Notes: a model not told the origin generated them from the sequence alone. Shown: positions 25,978 to 36,641, counted from the first letter of the stretch. The stretch is DNA of 64,000 nucleotides from Tyzzerella sp. (GCA_017465565.1 JAFTWA010000059.1:26855-90854); one strand, 5' to 3'. Made by a program: numbers and translations.

Positions 25978-27456
25978 TTATTTTGCAAAATATTTAAAAA
26001 AGAAATTGTCTTCAATATCTCCTGAAAAATTGCTTTCATTTAACAAACTTACGCTATCTCGGTCTTCTGCATAGACCGTTTGACCATTAGTCTTTCGTGT
26101 GTAGGTCTCTGTAATTGTTCGATACATTTCTGCCAACGGTGTTGCCGCCCCTATTAGAAGTGCAAAAATAATGCCAACACACAAAACTCTCTTTCTCTGT
26201 TCCCATGTTTTTTTCAGTGCGTCAACAACCCATAAAGTTAATAAAAAGAGAGCAGGTATGGAAGCTCTCATGCAAAAATCATTAGAATATCCAACCCTAA
26301 TCAACGGAATAATACACAAACACACAAGATTGTAATAATAGATTTTATTTTTTTTATTAAATTGATATATCAGTTGAAAATAAATTCCAATATCCACTAA
26401 CAAAAACACAAACAATGTACTTAGATTATTTTGATAACCTTTCATTCCAACTTGACCTGCTGATGAATTTCCACACAAATATATAAAAGACATAATTCCT
26501 ATAATTCCACCACCAAGCACATTTTGCACAGTACAGGTATCTTTGATTAAACTAATTACATATTTTTTCCCTTTTTCTCTTAGTGTCATCGCTTCCTTAC
26601 ACTCATATTTTCTTTCTAAGCACCAGAAAACGACCAATAATAACAACCCAACAAAAGGTATTGTACTAGTTAGCATACAACAGGCTAATATAAAAACTAA
26701 ATTCCTATTATTTTTCTGAGAATATGCAAGTATTGTACACAGCCATGCTGGAATAGATTGATTGAATGTCCAATATAGTTGTGTGGTCATACTAGAATAT
26801 TGATATGCTCCTCCCCACCATTCCAAATGTGTGTTCCAGCTTCGCACTGTGTCCATTCCTATTTCTTTTATAAAGATTCCCAAAGCATCAAGCCCACTAA
26901 AAAAAATGAATACAAACAGTGGCCAAATCAAAACTTTTTTTTGATGCACACAAATAAAATAATAGACTAGAATAATACCCATGACTGCCCAGATTAATTG
27001 CGCAAAATATCCTGCACCAACACCAAATATTTTCCCAATAACTGCAGATGGAAGCCAAAATCCAATATAGTAAATCATTCCGCTTGCTTCCATTTTCCCT
27101 ATATTATCACCTATAATTTCATAATTAATAACTGGCCAATCATATTCTACTAAAATATTAAAAATAGTATTTCTCCACATATGATCCGGATTCTGAAACA
27201 CATACTTTCCTACACCTGAACTATAGCACCATAAAATTATAAATAAACATATAATTATTATCTTTAAAATGTTTTGTTTGCTCCACTCTGGCATCCATAA
27301 TTCTGGACTGTCTTTACATACTTTGTATAAGCAATACAGCACACACAATAACAATGGTATTGCAATTATTGACTTAATCCACGTTGATACAAAAATCAAA
27401 AAAGGCAACACAATATATACACTAGCAATTTGTGAGAATATTTTTGACTGTTTCAT
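25978..27456 (-). CDS. Polytopic membrane protein, possible GT-C-type enzyme
   Basis: A 492-residue integral membrane protein with about 11 to 12 hydrophobic spans. After the second or third span there is an extracytoplasmic loop with conserved-looking acidic and aromatic residues (QNPDHMWRN and EYDWPVINYE), a layout seen in lipid-linked-sugar GT-C glycosyltransferases. The ATG at 27456 is preferred over 27540 because AAGGAG lies upstream and the longer version would overlap the acyltransferase gene. It may transfer the side-chain sugar exported by the GtrA/GtrB-like pair. This is inference; the family is not firmly recognised. Confidence 0.65.
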   Translation of the reverse strand: MKQSKIFSQIASVYIVLPFLIFVSTWIKSIIAIPLLLCVLYCLYKVCKDSPELWMPEWSKQNILKIIIICLFIILWCYSSGVGKYVFQNPDHMWRNTIFNILVEYDWPVINYEIIGDNIGKMEASGMIYYIGFWLPSAVIGKIFGVGAGYFAQLIWAVMGIILVYYFICVHQKKVLIWPLFVFIFFSGLDALGIFIKEIGMDTVRSWNTHLEWWGGAYQYSSMTTQLYWTFNQSIPAWLCTILAYSQKNNRNLVFILACCMLTSTIPFVGLLLLVVFWCLERKYECKEAMTLREKGKKYVISLIKDTCTVQNVLGGGIIGIMSFIYLCGNSSAGQVGMKGYQNNLSTLFVFLLVDIGIYFQLIYQFNKKNKIYYYNLVCLCIIPLIRVGYSNDFCMRASIPALFLLTLWVVDALKKTWEQRKRVLCVGIIFALLIGAATPLAEMYRTITETYTRKTNGQTVYAEDRDSVSLLNESNFSGDIEDNFFFKYFAK

Positions 27457-27479
27457 ATTACACACTCTCCTTCTATTTA

Positions 27480-28499
27480 TTATGGCAACAGATATTTCCC
27501 AAAAGGTATTTTTCTTACAATCTTTGCTATTAAGACACATATTACAAAAATGATGAATGGAGAAACCAACCGATATATAATACCCGTAGTGTCCATATCA
27601 AAAAGTGCCACCATTATGTCTATTAGATAATAATGCATTAGATATACTGAAAATGTATATTTATCAAACGACGCAATCCATTGAACCATTTTATGTTTTT
27701 CTGTCCGTTTCACAATTTCTTTCAAAAAAACAAAAATGGCAACCGAATATAAAACACAAGGTAAATTATTATACCCTTTATAGGTACTTATAACACTTCC
27801 TGCATCTACAGAAAGTATGTATGTGCCAATTGCATGAATACATAAACCGCAAATCCCTGCTATATAAATTATAAATCGATTTTTCTGTAAATCGTACTCA
27901 GAAAGCAAGTATCCCACAATTGTATATAATAGATATTCGGAAACCACTTTAATCATTAATCCACCATTATAAGAAAAATTACATGTATTTGCCAGAAAAG
28001 GAAATAGACAATTCAAAACAAACCCGCCTACTGCTAAATAGGAAAATATCTCTTTCCGTTTTTCCTTAGGTACAGCTGAAAACAGCGGAATAACCATATA
28101 AATACTAAACAAGGGAATAAAGAACCAATATATTCCAATAATCTGAGTATTTAATATCATCTCTCCCACATTTACTAATGAGAGAGTTTCAAGCAAAATT
28201 CTCTTCCTCAAAATTTCATAAACCAGTCCAATAAGATTCCACACAACGAAAGGAATCAGTGTTTTTCTGATACGCTTTATAAAATACTCTTTTGTAGTAT
28301 ATCTTTCTCTATAATCCATTAAAGTTGCCCCAGAGAGCATAAAAAAAACTGGAACGGCAAAATACATTACACTTTCAATAATGTTAGCAATAATCCAATA
28401 AGGTTTTATGCTGAACTCCCAGAAGCACCCATTAATATGCAACATAATTACTGCTAAAGATGATACCACACCAAGCACTGAAATATAACAACGCCTCAT
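27480..28499 (-). CDS. Acyltransferase family 3 membrane protein (OafA/WcjD-like)
   Basis: A 339-residue protein with about ten membrane spans of the acyltransferase_3 family, which puts acetyl or other acyl groups on polysaccharides. The conserved His is seen in VIMLHINGCFW near the N-terminus, then the Arg-rich cytoplasmic loop FIKRIRKTLIPFVVWNL, and YTFSVYLMHYYLID near the end. The ATG at 28499 follows GGAGGAATTTGAC and is preferred over 28514. It probably O-acetylates a residue of the surface glycan made by the operon. Confidence 0.9.
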   Translation of the reverse strand: MRRCYISVLGVVSSLAVIMLHINGCFWEFSIKPYWIIANIIESVMYFAVPVFFMLSGATLMDYRERYTTKEYFIKRIRKTLIPFVVWNLIGLVYEILRKRILLETLSLVNVGEMILNTQIIGIYWFFIPLFSIYMVIPLFSAVPKEKRKEIFSYLAVGGFVLNCLFPFLANTCNFSYNGGLMIKVVSEYLLYTIVGYLLSEYDLQKNRFIIYIAGICGLCIHAIGTYILSVDAGSVISTYKGYNNLPCVLYSVAIFVFLKEIVKRTEKHKMVQWIASFDKYTFSVYLMHYYLIDIMVALFDMDTTGIIYRLVSPFIIFVICVLIAKIVRKIPFGKYLLP

Positions 28500-28548
28500 G
28501 TCAAATTCCTCCATTCCCCTGATGAATTCTTAAACAATACATCATAAA

Positions 28549-29997
28549 CTATCGAATACTAAAACGTCGAAGGATTTTTCGTAAAATATCCTGTACTATT
28601 TGAATTTTTGCCCAAAGACATGCGATTAAGAAAACTACAAAAAACATAATACACGTAATCACTAATTCCCAGAATACAGGTAAATCTATCATACATTTTA
28701 AAATAATTAATACCAAACCTGATATAATATTTACGATCGTTACTCTTAATATCTCGTCGATAACAAATATATTATACGAAAACTCTCGCTTTATAAAACA
28801 CATCTGTACCAATAAGACAGAGATTTCTGCAATTAACGTACCAAGCGCGGCCCCTGCTGCTCCCATGCCTGGTATGAAAATAGCATTCAAAATCAAATCT
28901 ACCACTGCACCCACTATTACAGAATACAGTACATATCTTTCTTTATTAAGCGGTGTCAAAAATTGTATTCCTGTTACATTTGACAAACCAACAAATATAA
29001 TAGTTGGTACAATTATTTGCATAGCTAAAGTTGCATCAACATAACCTTTGCCTGATAACAACAGAATACTTTCTTCTGCCATAACAACAAAGTAAAAAGT
29101 CAATGGTAAACTAATCATAAGAACAAATTCTACAGCTGTATGAATCATTTTTTTAAACTCGTCCAAACGATTATTATGAATAAAATACGATAATCTAGGC
29201 AACAATACCGTTCCTAAGGATGTTACTAACGAAGTAAGAATATTTTTCACTTTTACCGCAGCAGCATACAGACCAACTTCTGAGTCATTCTTCATGAATC
29301 CCAACATCACAGTATCTAAATTTGTGTACACTGTAATCGCAACTGACTGCGCAAAGAAAACCAATATAGGTTTTATGTGCTGTTTCAAATTATATTCTTT
29401 GTAAGTTTTCAAAAAAATGTGTTTTCTCAGATTTATGAAATTTAAAACATTTGACCCTGCCGCTGCAAAAACAGTTATAGCACCATACAAAATGTAATCT
29501 CCCTCTTTGTGCACTAAGGCAAACATTAAAAAAATAGATACTATTTTAAAGAAAATAGATCTTGTAGTAATATATTGATACTGTTCTAATGCTGAATATA
29601 ACCAATTTACGCCTAATACATTTAAAAACAAGGAAATACCATTAATAATCATTAGTTCTTCTTCCTGATGCAATCTCTCAACCCCAAACATCGCCAAGAA
29701 AAAGAAACTCAATGAAACAACTGTCATAAAAGCGTGTATGAAAATCAATTCTTGCGCCGTTTTAGACAATTTTTCTTTATCATCACGAACTGCGGCACAT
29801 GCTCTTATTCCGTAAGTAGGAATTCCAAGAGCAGCTATCATACTAAAATAACTAGCCACAGACGCAATAAATGAAATTTTCCCGTTTCCAGCTGCCCCTA
29901 AAATCCTCGAAACATATGGAAATGTGACCAGCGGAAACAGGAAATTAGACGCTGTAAGTATAAAATTCATAATCAAATTAAATTTAACAGATTTCAT
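28549..29997 (-). CDS. wzx: Polysaccharide repeat-unit flippase (Wzx-type, MOP superfamily)
   Basis: Moves the undecaprenyl-linked repeat unit across the membrane. The 482 residues form 12 to 14 spans. The start NFILTASNFLFPLVTFPYVS followed by RILGAAGNGKISFIASVASYF is typical of Wzx/RfbX proteins. Later AAVKVKNILTSLVTSLGTVL and LPRLSYFI match the second half. It overlaps the downstream end of the glycosyltransferase gene by 14 bases. With the Wzy-like protein at 31991 it shows that the glycan is built by the Wzx/Wzy route. Confidence 0.92.
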   Translation of the reverse strand: MKSVKFNLIMNFILTASNFLFPLVTFPYVSRILGAAGNGKISFIASVASYFSMIAALGIPTYGIRACAAVRDDKEKLSKTAQELIFIHAFMTVVSLSFFFLAMFGVERLHQEEELMIINGISLFLNVLGVNWLYSALEQYQYITTRSIFFKIVSIFLMFALVHKEGDYILYGAITVFAAAGSNVLNFINLRKHIFLKTYKEYNLKQHIKPILVFFAQSVAITVYTNLDTVMLGFMKNDSEVGLYAAAVKVKNILTSLVTSLGTVLLPRLSYFIHNNRLDEFKKMIHTAVEFVLMISLPLTFYFVVMAEESILLLSGKGYVDATLAMQIIVPTIIFVGLSNVTGIQFLTPLNKERYVLYSVIVGAVVDLILNAIFIPGMGAAGAALGTLIAEISVLLVQMCFIKREFSYNIFVIDEILRVTIVNIISGLVLIILKCMIDLPVFWELVITCIMFFVVFLIACLWAKIQIVQDILRKILRRFSIR

Positions 29998-30997
29998 TTT
30001 TCATATTTCTCTTTTGTCCGTTTTTTATAATCCAGCGATATCCTCGGAACTTAGTCAAACGCAACAATTTTAGCATACCACTTTCTTTATTTGAAAGTTG
30101 ATAAATCCACTCACTTGTCTTTTTTAATTTTTGATCAAACTGGATAAATTTTTCCTTGGCCACCTTGTCATCCGCAGAATAACTCATAAAAATAGCACTT
30201 TGATCTTTTACCATTTGTGCAATTCGTTTTCCCACAAAATAAACCTTGTCTTGATCCTCTTCATTAGCTTCATTTTTATACCTCTCTGCAAATTCAGACA
30301 AATGCATAATCACATCTATATGGTTTTGAATATGCTTTCTAAACCCTTGCATACTAACACTCTGCGTTGCCACTGCCAAGCGATACATATAAACATACAA
30401 CTCAAAATAAGCTACTGTTTTTACATATGGCACGGGATATAAAATATATTCCACATCTACATAAAAACAATGTTCATCCAAACGAATCTGATTATCCTTT
30501 AAAATGCTACTTTTAAAAACAACAGCATGCATAGCAGGTTGAGCAACTCGAACAAGTTCATCGAACGTTTTTTTACCTTCTAATTGCTCATATTTTTTTG
30601 CTGTTTTTTCTCCTGTTTGGTCATTCACTTCATAGTAGTTTGTCACTACATAATCCGCATCGCACTCTTTCAGTTTTTCCACCAATTTCTGAAAATCAGC
30701 AGTATTTACCCAATCATCGCCATCTACAACTTTGAAATACTTTCCTTTACATTCCTGGATTCCACGATTAATAGTAGAACCATGTCCACCATTTTCTTTA
30801 GAAATTACTCGAAAACTGTTTGGATACATTTCTTCGTATTTTTTTCCAATTGTAGCTGTTAAGTCCTTGGAACCGTCATCCACAATTAGAACTTCTATAT
30901 CCTCCATTATGCTCTCTGCTATAAATGATTGTAACGTCTGCTCTAAATATTTTTCCACATTGTAAGATGGTATAACAACAGATAATATCTTACTCAT
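29984..30997 (-). CDS. Family 2 glycosyltransferase
   Basis: A cytoplasmic GT-A enzyme of 337 residues: LSVVIPSYNVEKYLEQTL, VLIVDDGSKDLT and FKVVDGDDWVNT (the DXD metal site). ENGGHGSTINRGI is typical of capsule GT2s. No membrane span is visible. Residues after about 210 are helical and unlike the other GT2s in the operon, so it has its own acceptor. Donor and linkage cannot be read. Confidence 0.9.
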   Translation of the reverse strand: MSKILSVVIPSYNVEKYLEQTLQSFIAESIMEDIEVLIVDDGSKDLTATIGKKYEEMYPNSFRVISKENGGHGSTINRGIQECKGKYFKVVDGDDWVNTADFQKLVEKLKECDADYVVTNYYEVNDQTGEKTAKKYEQLEGKKTFDELVRVAQPAMHAVVFKSSILKDNQIRLDEHCFYVDVEYILYPVPYVKTVAYFELYVYMYRLAVATQSVSMQGFRKHIQNHIDVIMHLSEFAERYKNEANEEDQDKVYFVGKRIAQMVKDQSAIFMSYSADDKVAKEKFIQFDQKLKKTSEWIYQLSNKESGMLKLLRLTKFRGYRWIIKNGQKRNMKNEIC

Positions 30998-30999
30998 AA

Positions 31000-31983
31000 C
31001 TACCTCCTATAAAATAATTTTTTTAAGTTAGAGAGTATAGGAAATATCCAATACTGCTCCCATTTAATGATTTGTACAAATAATTTTTCTTTTTTGCTCA
31101 TATTATTAATAAAACTATTTTTTAAACAATCAGGAAAACGTTCCAGCACTGCATTTTTGTATTGATTACAGATTTTCTTATTACAATCTCTTAACGCACT
31201 TTCTCTAATTGGTAAAAACATTCCATTATAGAATGTCCAAAATTCTAATTCTTCTTCATAGTTGCTATAAACATTTGCTTCCCTGTAGTAATCCAAAATA
31301 TGATCGATAATTTCAATTCTATTGTTAAATGCTCTGTCCAACTTTGCGGCCGTCATAATTGAGCCACCACGAATCTCGTAATAATAATATGGTTTATCAA
31401 TATATCGAATCTTTTCAGCTAACAGATAAAGTTTGGGTATCGTTCCCAAATCTTCGTACAATTTTCCTTTTGGAAAAAGAACCTTTGATTTTTTCAAAAA
31501 ATTTGTACTAAAAACTTTATTGCACGCTGAGGGTGATGTCAGTAACAATTCAGGCGTGTTCTTTAACGAGACAATATCCTCTGGCAATTTTTCTCTGCAC
31601 ACAGTAACAATTCCATCCTGCAATCTGTAAAATGCAAATATTAAAATGTCCAGATTATCTGCAGAAATAAATCCCATGCAATCTGATATCAAATCTTTCT
31701 CAACATAGTCATCACTATCACAAAAATATACATACTCACCAGTTGCATGCTCTAACCCAACGTTTCTTGCATCACTCAAGCCACCATTTTCTTTATGAAT
31801 CACTTTGATTCTCTTGTCTTCTTTTGCATATTTATCACACATTTCTGCTGAACTATCAGTTGAACCATCATCTACTAAAATAATCTCAACGTTTTTATAT
31901 GTTTGATTACATATACTCTTTACACATCTATCCAAATACTTTTCTACATTAAATATAGGAATAACAACACTAATCTTTTGCAT
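31000..31983 (-). CDS. Family 2 glycosyltransferase
   Basis: A 327-residue GT-A enzyme: ISVVIPIFNVEKYLDRCVKS, ILVDDGSTDSSAEMCDKYA and VYFCDSDDYVEKD, with ENGGLSDARNVGLEHATG between them. It resembles EpsH/WcaA-type repeat-unit glycosyltransferases. Basic residues and a short hydrophobic stretch at the end suggest membrane association. It begins 7 bases after the Wzy-like gene stops. Confidence 0.9.
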   Translation of the reverse strand: MQKISVVIPIFNVEKYLDRCVKSICNQTYKNVEIILVDDGSTDSSAEMCDKYAKEDKRIKVIHKENGGLSDARNVGLEHATGEYVYFCDSDDYVEKDLISDCMGFISADNLDILIFAFYRLQDGIVTVCREKLPEDIVSLKNTPELLLTSPSACNKVFSTNFLKKSKVLFPKGKLYEDLGTIPKLYLLAEKIRYIDKPYYYYEIRGGSIMTAAKLDRAFNNRIEIIDHILDYYREANVYSNYEEELEFWTFYNGMFLPIRESALRDCNKKICNQYKNAVLERFPDCLKNSFINNMSKKEKLFVQIIKWEQYWIFPILSNLKKLFYRR

Positions 31984-31990
31984 CTCACAC

Positions 31991-33370
31991 CTAAATCTCT
32001 TTCTCTAAATTTGCTTTCGAAAGCAAGAAAATAAGATAACCTAAAATAAGCCAGAAACAATATGTGGTTAAAATATTTACATAAAAGATATGAGACAAGA
32101 ACATCGCAGAACCTGCTATCATCACTTCGATAGCAAGTAAATAACTACAAATATGCTTATCTTTATCATTTAAACATTTCCATCTACCGACAATAAATTT
32201 TAGTATACAAAATACTAGAATTAACAGAATAAGAATTCCAACAATTCCTTGAGAAACGGCGACATCCACAACCGTATTATGAAACGCATCATAAGCTCCT
32301 GAATCATTAGCTATTAAATACGTATTTGGAAGATACTCCTCTGCATAAGCAACAATATTTCTGTTTCCAACACCAACTATTGGTTCGTTCTTGATAAAAT
32401 CCAACGAACTTCTCCAGAGATCAAATCTCCTATTACTTATATCCCCTGTTAGTATATCATCTCGTCCCATTTCTATTTTAGGATCCTCTTGGGAATCCTG
32501 TTCTGTTTCATCAGTATCAATACTAGATGATAGATCAAAATCAATCGAGTTATACAAAGTAACAACTTTTGGGAAGCCCCCAAATGATATCACTACAACA
32601 ATCAAACCTATTACAGAATTCTTTATTATATTTTTCTTATTCACGTCTTCTAATGTTTTGCAAATAAGCAATACCACCGAGGCCATTACAATACACACTT
32701 GCGCGGTCCTTGACTGTCCAAAAATAATGAATAATATCTGTATCACATTGCTACATACCAAGCACACTTTCACCGTTAATTTGTTGTTCTGTTTCAGCAG
32801 CATATGACTCAAAAAAATACAAACCAATGTAAAAACAGAAGCATAATTAATTTCATTATAAATTCCGTATAATCGTCCCCATGGCGTAAGTCCTGTAAGA
32901 AAGAGTCTTCCGTCAATAGATTTTACAACAGTCGCATAATTAGCTAACATCGTTCCTAAACCAATAGCTGATACAACTGTAGATAGCACAATCATCGTAT
33001 AGAACACGATTTTCATTTCTTTATAAATATCAGAAACTTTGTTTTCTAAGTTAATTGTATATAACAAAAAGAACTGAAACCCCATCCATACAAGCATTTG
33101 AAACTGTTCCATGACACCATATCTGACAAATATCAAATTCGATATGATATAACTAATCATAAATGCAGTCAAAATAAGCACACTATGAAATTTTAAATAC
33201 TCTTTAATATGAACAATGCGATAGACACCAATAATCACACCGCATATTAAAAGTAAAATTAACGAAATTTTATTTCCTGCCGTATATACAAGCAAAGACA
33301 GGAACAAATGAACTAAATAAACTATTTTAAATAAAACATTAATATATGTCTCTTTAACACTCTTATGCAT
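31991..33370 (-). CDS. wzy: O-antigen ligase/Wzy-type polysaccharide polymerase
   Basis: A 459-residue membrane protein with about 11 spans and one large extracytoplasmic loop. The loop contains RRFDLWRSSLDFIKNEPIVG followed by VGNRNIV and DAFHNTVVDVAVSQGIVG, the pattern of the Wzy/WaaL (O-antigen_lig) family with its Arg and His residues. In this operon it should join repeat units outside the membrane. The loop also has an acidic stretch (SSIDTDETEQDSQEDP) just before it, whose role is unclear. Confidence 0.9.
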   Translation of the reverse strand: MHKSVKETYINVLFKIVYLVHLFLSLLVYTAGNKISLILLLICGVIIGVYRIVHIKEYLKFHSVLILTAFMISYIISNLIFVRYGVMEQFQMLVWMGFQFFLLYTINLENKVSDIYKEMKIVFYTMIVLSTVVSAIGLGTMLANYATVVKSIDGRLFLTGLTPWGRLYGIYNEINYASVFTLVCIFLSHMLLKQNNKLTVKVCLVCSNVIQILFIIFGQSRTAQVCIVMASVVLLICKTLEDVNKKNIIKNSVIGLIVVVISFGGFPKVVTLYNSIDFDLSSSIDTDETEQDSQEDPKIEMGRDDILTGDISNRRFDLWRSSLDFIKNEPIVGVGNRNIVAYAEEYLPNTYLIANDSGAYDAFHNTVVDVAVSQGIVGILILLILVFCILKFIVGRWKCLNDKDKHICSYLLAIEVMIAGSAMFLSHIFYVNILTTYCFWLILGYLIFLLSKANLEKEI

Positions 33371-33371
33371 C

Positions 33372-34496
33372 TCACGCCTCCCCTGTTTGTCTGCACCACA
33401 ACTTTTCTATCTTCGAACTCAATTCACTATTATCAAACTCTTTTATGTTGCTTTGCGCCTTCCTACCTTTGTTCTCTTGAACGCATAATATCTGTTCAAC
33501 CCATGTTTTTATTTCTAACGGCATAAAAACACAGTTTTCAGCAATTTTCGATTCACTTGTTATTTTATCGCTTAATATACATGGTAAGCCACACACCTGT
33601 GCCTCTAACGCACTAATTGGATATCCTTCAAAAAAAGACGGTAGCAGAAACAAATCTGCTGCCTGTAAATAATCATTTACATTTGAAATATCCTTCAAAA
33701 ACAATACATTTTCACATAATCCATAGTCTTTAACCATAGTTCTGATTTTTTGCTCTTTGTTTCCCTTTCCAATCAAAACTAACACTAAATTATGCTGTAC
33801 TTCTCGCGCTTTCTTGAAAACTTCTATCATAAATTCATTGTTTTTTTGATGTGTAAAATTCGCCACATGGATTAATACCTTCTTATTAGTCCAATCCATT
33901 TTTTCTCGCATTGTCTTTCTTATTCCCTCATCAAATACAAATTTTTTCAAATCCACAGAATTATGTACCACAAAGTAATTGGTACCTTTTAATATGTTTG
34001 GCGTACACATCCATTCTCCGGCTTTCTGCGAACAAGCAATAAAGGTTGTAGCACTTCCAGAAACTATTTTCTTTCCCACTGAATGAATCAACGTCATAAT
34101 ACAACGTTTATACTTGTTCTCCATATCAATACCTGAACTATGACTATGCACTACGCGATTTGCGACTTTACATCTCTTGGCAGCTAATAAACCAATACAG
34201 TGAATCGCTGTTGATATGTTAAAATATGTCACATCATATTTGTTTTTATCAATAATTCTTTTAATGCTTTTATATTGCTTAATAGGATGCTTTAATGTTG
34301 GAATCTCGTACAAATTAATATTATGCTTCTTCAATTTTTCATATAGTTCTAAATTCAACCGATTCGTTAAGAGATCTATTTCATACAACTCCTTCTGCAC
34401 AGACGAAACTAAATTTAAAATATATTTATCTACACCACCAGCATGTCCATCCCCGATATAACCAATCAACACCTTCTTTTTCAAACTCATATTCAC
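33372..34496 (-). CDS. Family 4 (GT-B) glycosyltransferase
   Basis: A 374-residue enzyme: GDGHAGGVDKYILNLVSSV near the start, HVANFTHQKNNEFMIEVF at the domain junction, VLIGKGNKEQKIR, and LLPSFFEGYPISALEAQVCG with the E-x7-E donor-binding motif. All are typical of GT4 enzymes using a nucleotide sugar. GTG at 34496 lies 6 bases from GGGAG; ATG at 34490 is an equal alternative. It is the only GT-B enzyme in the operon. Confidence 0.92.
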   Translation of the reverse strand: MNMSLKKKVLIGYIGDGHAGGVDKYILNLVSSVQKELYEIDLLTNRLNLELYEKLKKHNINLYEIPTLKHPIKQYKSIKRIIDKNKYDVTYFNISTAIHCIGLLAAKRCKVANRVVHSHSSGIDMENKYKRCIMTLIHSVGKKIVSGSATTFIACSQKAGEWMCTPNILKGTNYFVVHNSVDLKKFVFDEGIRKTMREKMDWTNKKVLIHVANFTHQKNNEFMIEVFKKAREVQHNLVLVLIGKGNKEQKIRTMVKDYGLCENVLFLKDISNVNDYLQAADLFLLPSFFEGYPISALEAQVCGLPCILSDKITSESKIAENCVFMPLEIKTWVEQILCVQENKGRKAQSNIKEFDNSELSSKIEKLWCRQTGEA

Positions 34497-34498
34497 AC

Positions 34499-35569
34499 CT
34501 ATCTCCCTTGCTTAGCTCTCGCAAACAACATTGGTAATTTATTCTTTATTACAAAAATAACTCTTCCTAACAAGAGACATAAAGCTGTCTGCTTGTTTTT
34601 TAATGCAAACGTCATTATTTTCAACAAATGGCTTTTGGGGGTTCCATATGGAATAATGCTATTAAACAACTTTTCTCTAAACACATTTTGCACCCATTTT
34701 TTGCGCTGACCATGATTCATCATAGCCCTCTCATCACAATTTCTTTGTAATGCCGAAAAAATATATCTGGCATAAAGAGTTGCCAATTTGCTTTTCAACT
34801 CCTCGCTGCAAGTCCCCCAATACAAATGTTGATTATAGAGCAACTCTATTCTTTTTCGGTGTAATTCATAATAATCTGGTACAAATTTACACGTCAGGCT
34901 ATTATCCATACGTTTATTATAATGATATGGAGTAATTGCTAAGATGTTCATCTTTGCAATATCCATGCAATATTTGATATTGAACAGTATATCTTCTATT
35001 AATGTAACTTTTTCATACCTCAAATTAATTTTCTTGAGGTAATCCAGCAAATAAAATTTGTTCCATGCATATCCATATAAAGTCTTCATTTCCAAGTCGA
35101 TAATTACCCTGCGGACATCTTCTTGATTTTTTAAATACATTTCTTCGTAATCCACTTTTTGAATATGATGCAAATTACCATTATGATCAAAATACTCTTC
35201 AATTAGACCAAACACAATAATCTCTGCTTTATTGCATTGAATTGAATTGTGAACACATTCAAACAAGTTCAAATCCACATAATCATCCGAGTCCATAAAC
35301 CAAATGTATTGACCACTTGCAACATCAAGGCCTGTATTTCGAGCTTCGCTCAACCCTTTATTGACTTCATGATGTATTACTTTTATTTTTTCATATTGTT
35401 GAGCGTAATTATCACACATTGTAGGACAATTGTCTGGTGAGCAATCGTCAACCAAGATGAGCTCAAAATCCTGAAATGACTGTTTCAACACGCTGTTAAT
35501 TGCCTGCTCCAAATGTTTCTCCACATTATATATAGGCATTACAACACTAATCAATGGTCTGCTATTCAT
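34499..35569 (-). CDS. Family 2 glycosyltransferase
   Basis: A 356-residue GT-A enzyme: ISVVMPIYNVEKHLEQAINS, LVDDCSPDNCPTMCDNYA and WFMDSDDYVDLN as metal-binding site. The C-terminal part ends in a hydrophobic, basic segment that may lie on the membrane. It overlaps by one base the end of the next upstream gene, which encodes a similar GT2; the two are paralogues of the same subfamily (shared SDDxx, SARN and FARA/FSKL-like ends). Confidence 0.9.
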   Translation of the reverse strand: MNSRPLISVVMPIYNVEKHLEQAINSVLKQSFQDFELILVDDCSPDNCPTMCDNYAQQYEKIKVIHHEVNKGLSEARNTGLDVASGQYIWFMDSDDYVDLNLFECVHNSIQCNKAEIIVFGLIEEYFDHNGNLHHIQKVDYEEMYLKNQEDVRRVIIDLEMKTLYGYAWNKFYLLDYLKKINLRYEKVTLIEDILFNIKYCMDIAKMNILAITPYHYNKRMDNSLTCKFVPDYYELHRKRIELLYNQHLYWGTCSEELKSKLATLYARYIFSALQRNCDERAMMNHGQRKKWVQNVFREKLFNSIIPYGTPKSHLLKIMTFALKNKQTALCLLLGRVIFVIKNKLPMLFARAKQGR

Positions 35570-36630
35570 TATCTTCCCGCCTTTAATTTTGAAAATAATT
35601 TTGTATTTCTAGTCTTTACAAATGAAATCGCCTGACATTCCAACAATGTCAATGTAACACTTTTCATTTTCATAGGAATTAATAAAATTTTCATATAAGA
35701 AGAACGTGGTTTTGCAATTTTCAAAGCCTCACCCACATATGGCTTATTCAACATTTCTTTTACCTGTTTTCTCTTCTCTCCATAACTTAGTTCACATTTT
35801 GGATTAGTTAAGTTTTCCACACAACCAATGAGACGTTCCACATATCTTCTTGCAACCATTTCCTGGCTACTTTCATTGTGTACATTCCACTCATTATAGA
35901 GATCTACCATCCAGCCATGTTCCTCTTCTCGTTTTTCGTACATATTTGGGCGATATGCTGCTGTTTCAGACTCTGCACGTTTTCTAATAAAATGGTAATA
36001 TTGTTTCGAAGTAACTGTTACCCTTTCAACATTACGTACAACACTTATATTAAACGGAAAATCATCCCATAATGTTTTTGGGAAACGCAAATTATTTTCC
36101 AAAATATAGCGAGAATCATATAATTTATTCCATGGTGTGTACAATAAGTTTTTATCAAATAATTTATATGCGTTTTGACGGAATGATTCTTTATCACCAT
36201 ATACAGCATCATTTTCAAGAAAATCATCCTGTCTGTATTCTGTATCACTGTAATAAGTATCAATATAAAATCCTGCTACCACAAGTTGTGCATTATCGCG
36301 TCTTGCCAAATTATACATATCTTCTAGCATTGTTGGTTCAGCCCAGTCGTCTGAATCCATAAAGTACATATATTCACCTTTCGCAATATCAATCGCCACA
36401 TTTCTTGCACTTGGTGCACCACCATTTTCTTTGTGAATAACATGAATTCGAGCATCTTTTTCTGCATATGCATCACAGATTTCTCCACTTTTGTCTGGAG
36501 TTCCATCATCTACAATGAGAAATTCCCATTCTTTTAATGTCTGTGCCTGAATACTTTCAATTGCCTTTCCAACATACTCTTCTACTTTGTAAACCGGCAT
36601 GATAACACTTACTTTAATATTTTCACCCAT
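35569..36630 (-). CDS. Family 2 glycosyltransferase
   Basis: A 353-residue GT-A enzyme: VSVIMPVYKVEEYVGKAIES, FLIVDDGTPDKSGEICDAYA, ENGGAPSARNVAIDIAKGEY and MYFMDSDDWAEPTMLEDMY. The DSDDW site and the following YTPWNKLYD match capsule repeat-unit enzymes. As the first GT after the UDP-Galf-forming enzyme, it is one of the candidates for a galactofuranosyl transferase, but nothing in its sequence proves this. Confidence 0.9.
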   Translation of the reverse strand: MGENIKVSVIMPVYKVEEYVGKAIESIQAQTLKEWEFLIVDDGTPDKSGEICDAYAEKDARIHVIHKENGGAPSARNVAIDIAKGEYMYFMDSDDWAEPTMLEDMYNLARRDNAQLVVAGFYIDTYYSDTEYRQDDFLENDAVYGDKESFRQNAYKLFDKNLLYTPWNKLYDSRYILENNLRFPKTLWDDFPFNISVVRNVERVTVTSKQYYHFIRKRAESETAAYRPNMYEKREEEHGWMVDLYNEWNVHNESSQEMVARRYVERLIGCVENLTNPKCELSYGEKRKQVKEMLNKPYVGEALKIAKPRSSYMKILLIPMKMKSVTLTLLECQAISFVKTRNTKLFSKLKAGR

Positions 36631-36641
36631 TATTTTTCTCC